A stretch of DNA of 22,839 nt from Prevotella sp. UBA3294 (GTDB taxonomy: Bacteria > Bacteroidota > Bacteroidia > Bacteroidales > Bacteroidaceae), in the NCBI GenBank assembly GCA_002361535.1, contig DETG01000072.1:1-22839 (forward strand), in the 5' to 3' direction. Both the position numbers and the translations under genes were made by a program. The first letter of the stretch is position 1, and every line of letters begins with the position of its first letter. Positions 21,469-22,839 of the stretch are shown here, in pieces. Below the pieces are notes generated by a model, which saw only the letters and a program-made list of their open reading frames with translations, made no database searches and was not told the origin of the DNA.

Positions 21469-22839
21469 AATTAGAGTTCTTATCATTTGATTTTGACAAG
21501 TTCGCTGCTGAGATGCAGAACTTAAAAGATAGTAAGCATTTTGATTACCTTGTCACCATTGTCGGTGAGGATTTCGGTGCTGAACAGGGCCTTGGCTGTA
21601 TCTATATCTTAGAAAATACTGAAACACACGAGCGGTGCTCGGTGAAGATGCTGGCCAAATGCCAAGTTTGCGGTGATGGCATGTCATCAAACGGCACAGG
21701 TGAGACCGATGGCCAGATGATTCCTTATATTCCCACCGTATCTCATATCTGGCGTGTGGCTGATCTGTTAGAGCGTGAAGTCTATGATTTCTTCGGGATT
21801 GTTTTCTTAGGACATCCCGACATGCGCCGCCTGTTCCTTCGTTCAGATTTCAAGGGCTATCCTTTCCGTAAAGACTGGAAGTTCAATGATGACTATACCC
21901 TTGACGATGATGTGGAACCCGATTATGGATTGGAATATTACCTCGACAAGGATGGTGTTTTACAGTCGAAACAAAACAAATTGTTCGGTCCTGATGACTA
22001 TGTGATTAACATCGGTCCGCAGCATCCTTCAACACACGGTGTGCTCCGTTTGCAGACCGTTCTTGATGGTGAGACTGTGAAGCGTGTTTATCCTCATCTG
22101 GGATATATCCACCGCGGTATCGAAAAGATGTGTGAAACGATGACCTACCCGCAGACACTTGCTTTAACTGATCGTCTTAACTATCTGAGTGCCATGATGC
22201 ACCGTCATGCACTGGTGGGTGTTATTGAAGAGGGTATGGGTGTTGAACTGACCGATCGTATCAAGTACATCCGCACCATTATGGATGAGTTGCAGCGTAT
22301 AGACTCGCACCTGTTGTATGTGGGTTGCTGTGCTCAGGACATGGGAGCCCTAACGGCATTCCTCTATTCCATGCGTGACCGTGAGCATGTGCTCAATTGC
22401 ATGGAGGAGACCACTGGTGGCCGCCTGATTCAGAACTATTATAGAATAGGTGGCTTGCAGGATGACATCGATCCCAACTTCGTGAAGAACGTGAAGGATC
22501 TGGTGAAGTATCTGAAACCGATGATTCAGGAGTATGTGGATGTGTTCGGTGACAATATCATCACGCATAACCGTTTCGAGAAAGTGGGTCCGATGGGTAT
22601 GGAAGACTGCATCTCGTATGCAGTGACAGGTCCTGCCGGTCGTGCTTCTGGCTGGAAGAACGATGTGCGTAAGAATCATCCGTATGATATGTATGACAAA
22701 GTAGAGTGGGAGCAGGTGACCATGACAGGCTCTGACACTATGGACCGTTATACCTGTCACATCACCGAGATGTATCAGAGTCTGCATATTATCGAACAGC
22801 TTATCGACAATATCCCCGAGGGTGACTTCTATGTGAAGC
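21465..22839 (+). CDS. nuoC/nuoD: NADH-quinone oxidoreductase fused subunits C/D, partial
   Basis: The gene runs off the right edge; 458 codons are present and the usual fusion is a little over 500. The NuoC part, about 1-150, includes VSHIWRVADLLEREVYDFFGIVFLGHPDMRRLF, and its EVYDFFGI/HPDMRRL block is the NuoC signature. The NuoD part begins near DYVINIGPQHPSTHGVLRL, with HLGYIHRGIEK, the quinone-site segment DRLNYLSAMMHRHA and GPMGMEDC later. Together they form the hydrophilic arm near cluster N2. Its ATG overlaps the nuoB stop (ATGA). NuoC carries a short extra loop with CQVCGDGMSSNGTGETDG between AK and IPYIPTV, which seems longer than in relatives I recall. Confidence 0.94.
   Translation, partial: MKLEFLSFDFDKFAAEMQNLKDSKHFDYLVTIVGEDFGAEQGLGCIYILENTETHERCSVKMLAKCQVCGDGMSSNGTGETDGQMIPYIPTVSHIWRVADLLEREVYDFFGIVFLGHPDMRRLFLRSDFKGYPFRKDWKFNDDYTLDDDVEPDYGLEYYLDKDGVLQSKQNKLFGPDDYVINIGPQHPSTHGVLRLQTVLDGETVKRVYPHLGYIHRGIEKMCETMTYPQTLALTDRLNYLSAMMHRHALVGVIEEGMGVELTDRIKYIRTIMDELQRIDSHLLYVGCCAQDMGALTAFLYSMRDREHVLNCMEETTGGRLIQNYYRIGGLQDDIDPNFVKNVKDLVKYLKPMIQEYVDVFGDNIITHNRFEKVGPMGMEDCISYAVTGPAGRASGWKNDVRKNHPYDMYDKVEWEQVTMTGSDTMDRYTCHITEMYQSLHIIEQLIDNIPEGDFYVK

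Overview
The window looks like a chromosomal segment of a gut or rumen Bacteroidales bacterium, most likely Prevotella in the broad sense. Evidence: promoters of the Bacteroidetes type (TTTG/TTG, about 20 bp, TAnnTTTG), a NuoC-NuoD fusion, a BspA-like leucine-rich-repeat protein, a secreted protein with a Prevotella-style C-terminal tail, and a mannan operon whose gene order, as I recall it, matches the mannosylglucose phosphorylase locus of Bacteroides fragilis. No rRNA, tRNA, CRISPR array, transposase or integrase was seen.

Layout. (1) 1-3009, minus strand: a small DNA-processing module: an unknown 111-aa protein, a RepA/AAA_25-type ATPase, a Toprim-like (DUF6371-type) protein and a DUF4248-type protein, with G/C-rich repeats and a 56-bp tandem repeat in the one large gap. 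It resembles the replication module of a small integrative element, but no integrase is visible. (2) 3130-5116: a membrane-bound nucleotide-sugar 4,6-dehydratase (CapD/WbpM/PglF type) behind a clear promoter, convergent with (3) a large MscS-family channel (5142-7514, minus). (4) 7620-8567: a BadF/BadG-type sugar kinase carrying an in-frame hairpin-repeat insertion. (5) 8568-9336: about 770 bp without genes, packed with several repeat families. (6) 9337-18724: beta-mannan use: secreted GH5_7-like mannanase, a three-module secreted protein of unknown function, then an apparent operon of CE7-like esterase, GH26 lipoprotein mannanase, GH130 4-O-beta-mannosyl-glucose phosphorylase, GPH sugar symporter and AGE-family mannobiose/cellobiose 2-epimerase. 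(7) 18724-18914: a large inverted heptamer repeat between convergent genes, then a BspA-like LRR protein (minus). (8) 20378 to the right edge: nuoA, nuoB and the start of a fused nuoCD.

How the mannan genes fit together: GH5, GH26 and the esterase would cut and deacetylate mannan outside the cytoplasm. The GPH symporter imports mannobiose. The epimerase turns Man-Man into Man-Glc, and the GH130 enzyme phosphorolyses Man-Glc to mannose-1-phosphate and glucose. No SusC/SusD pair lies in the window.

The most unusual feature is the density of short-period tandem repeats (7-, 8- and 9-bp units) in spacers, at gene ends and inside coding regions. In two enzymes an apparent element made of a purine heptamer array, a short core and an opposing pyrimidine heptamer array sits in frame; a third copy lies between convergent genes. 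The three cores share a small motif just before the second array, which suggests a related, possibly mobile, repeat family.
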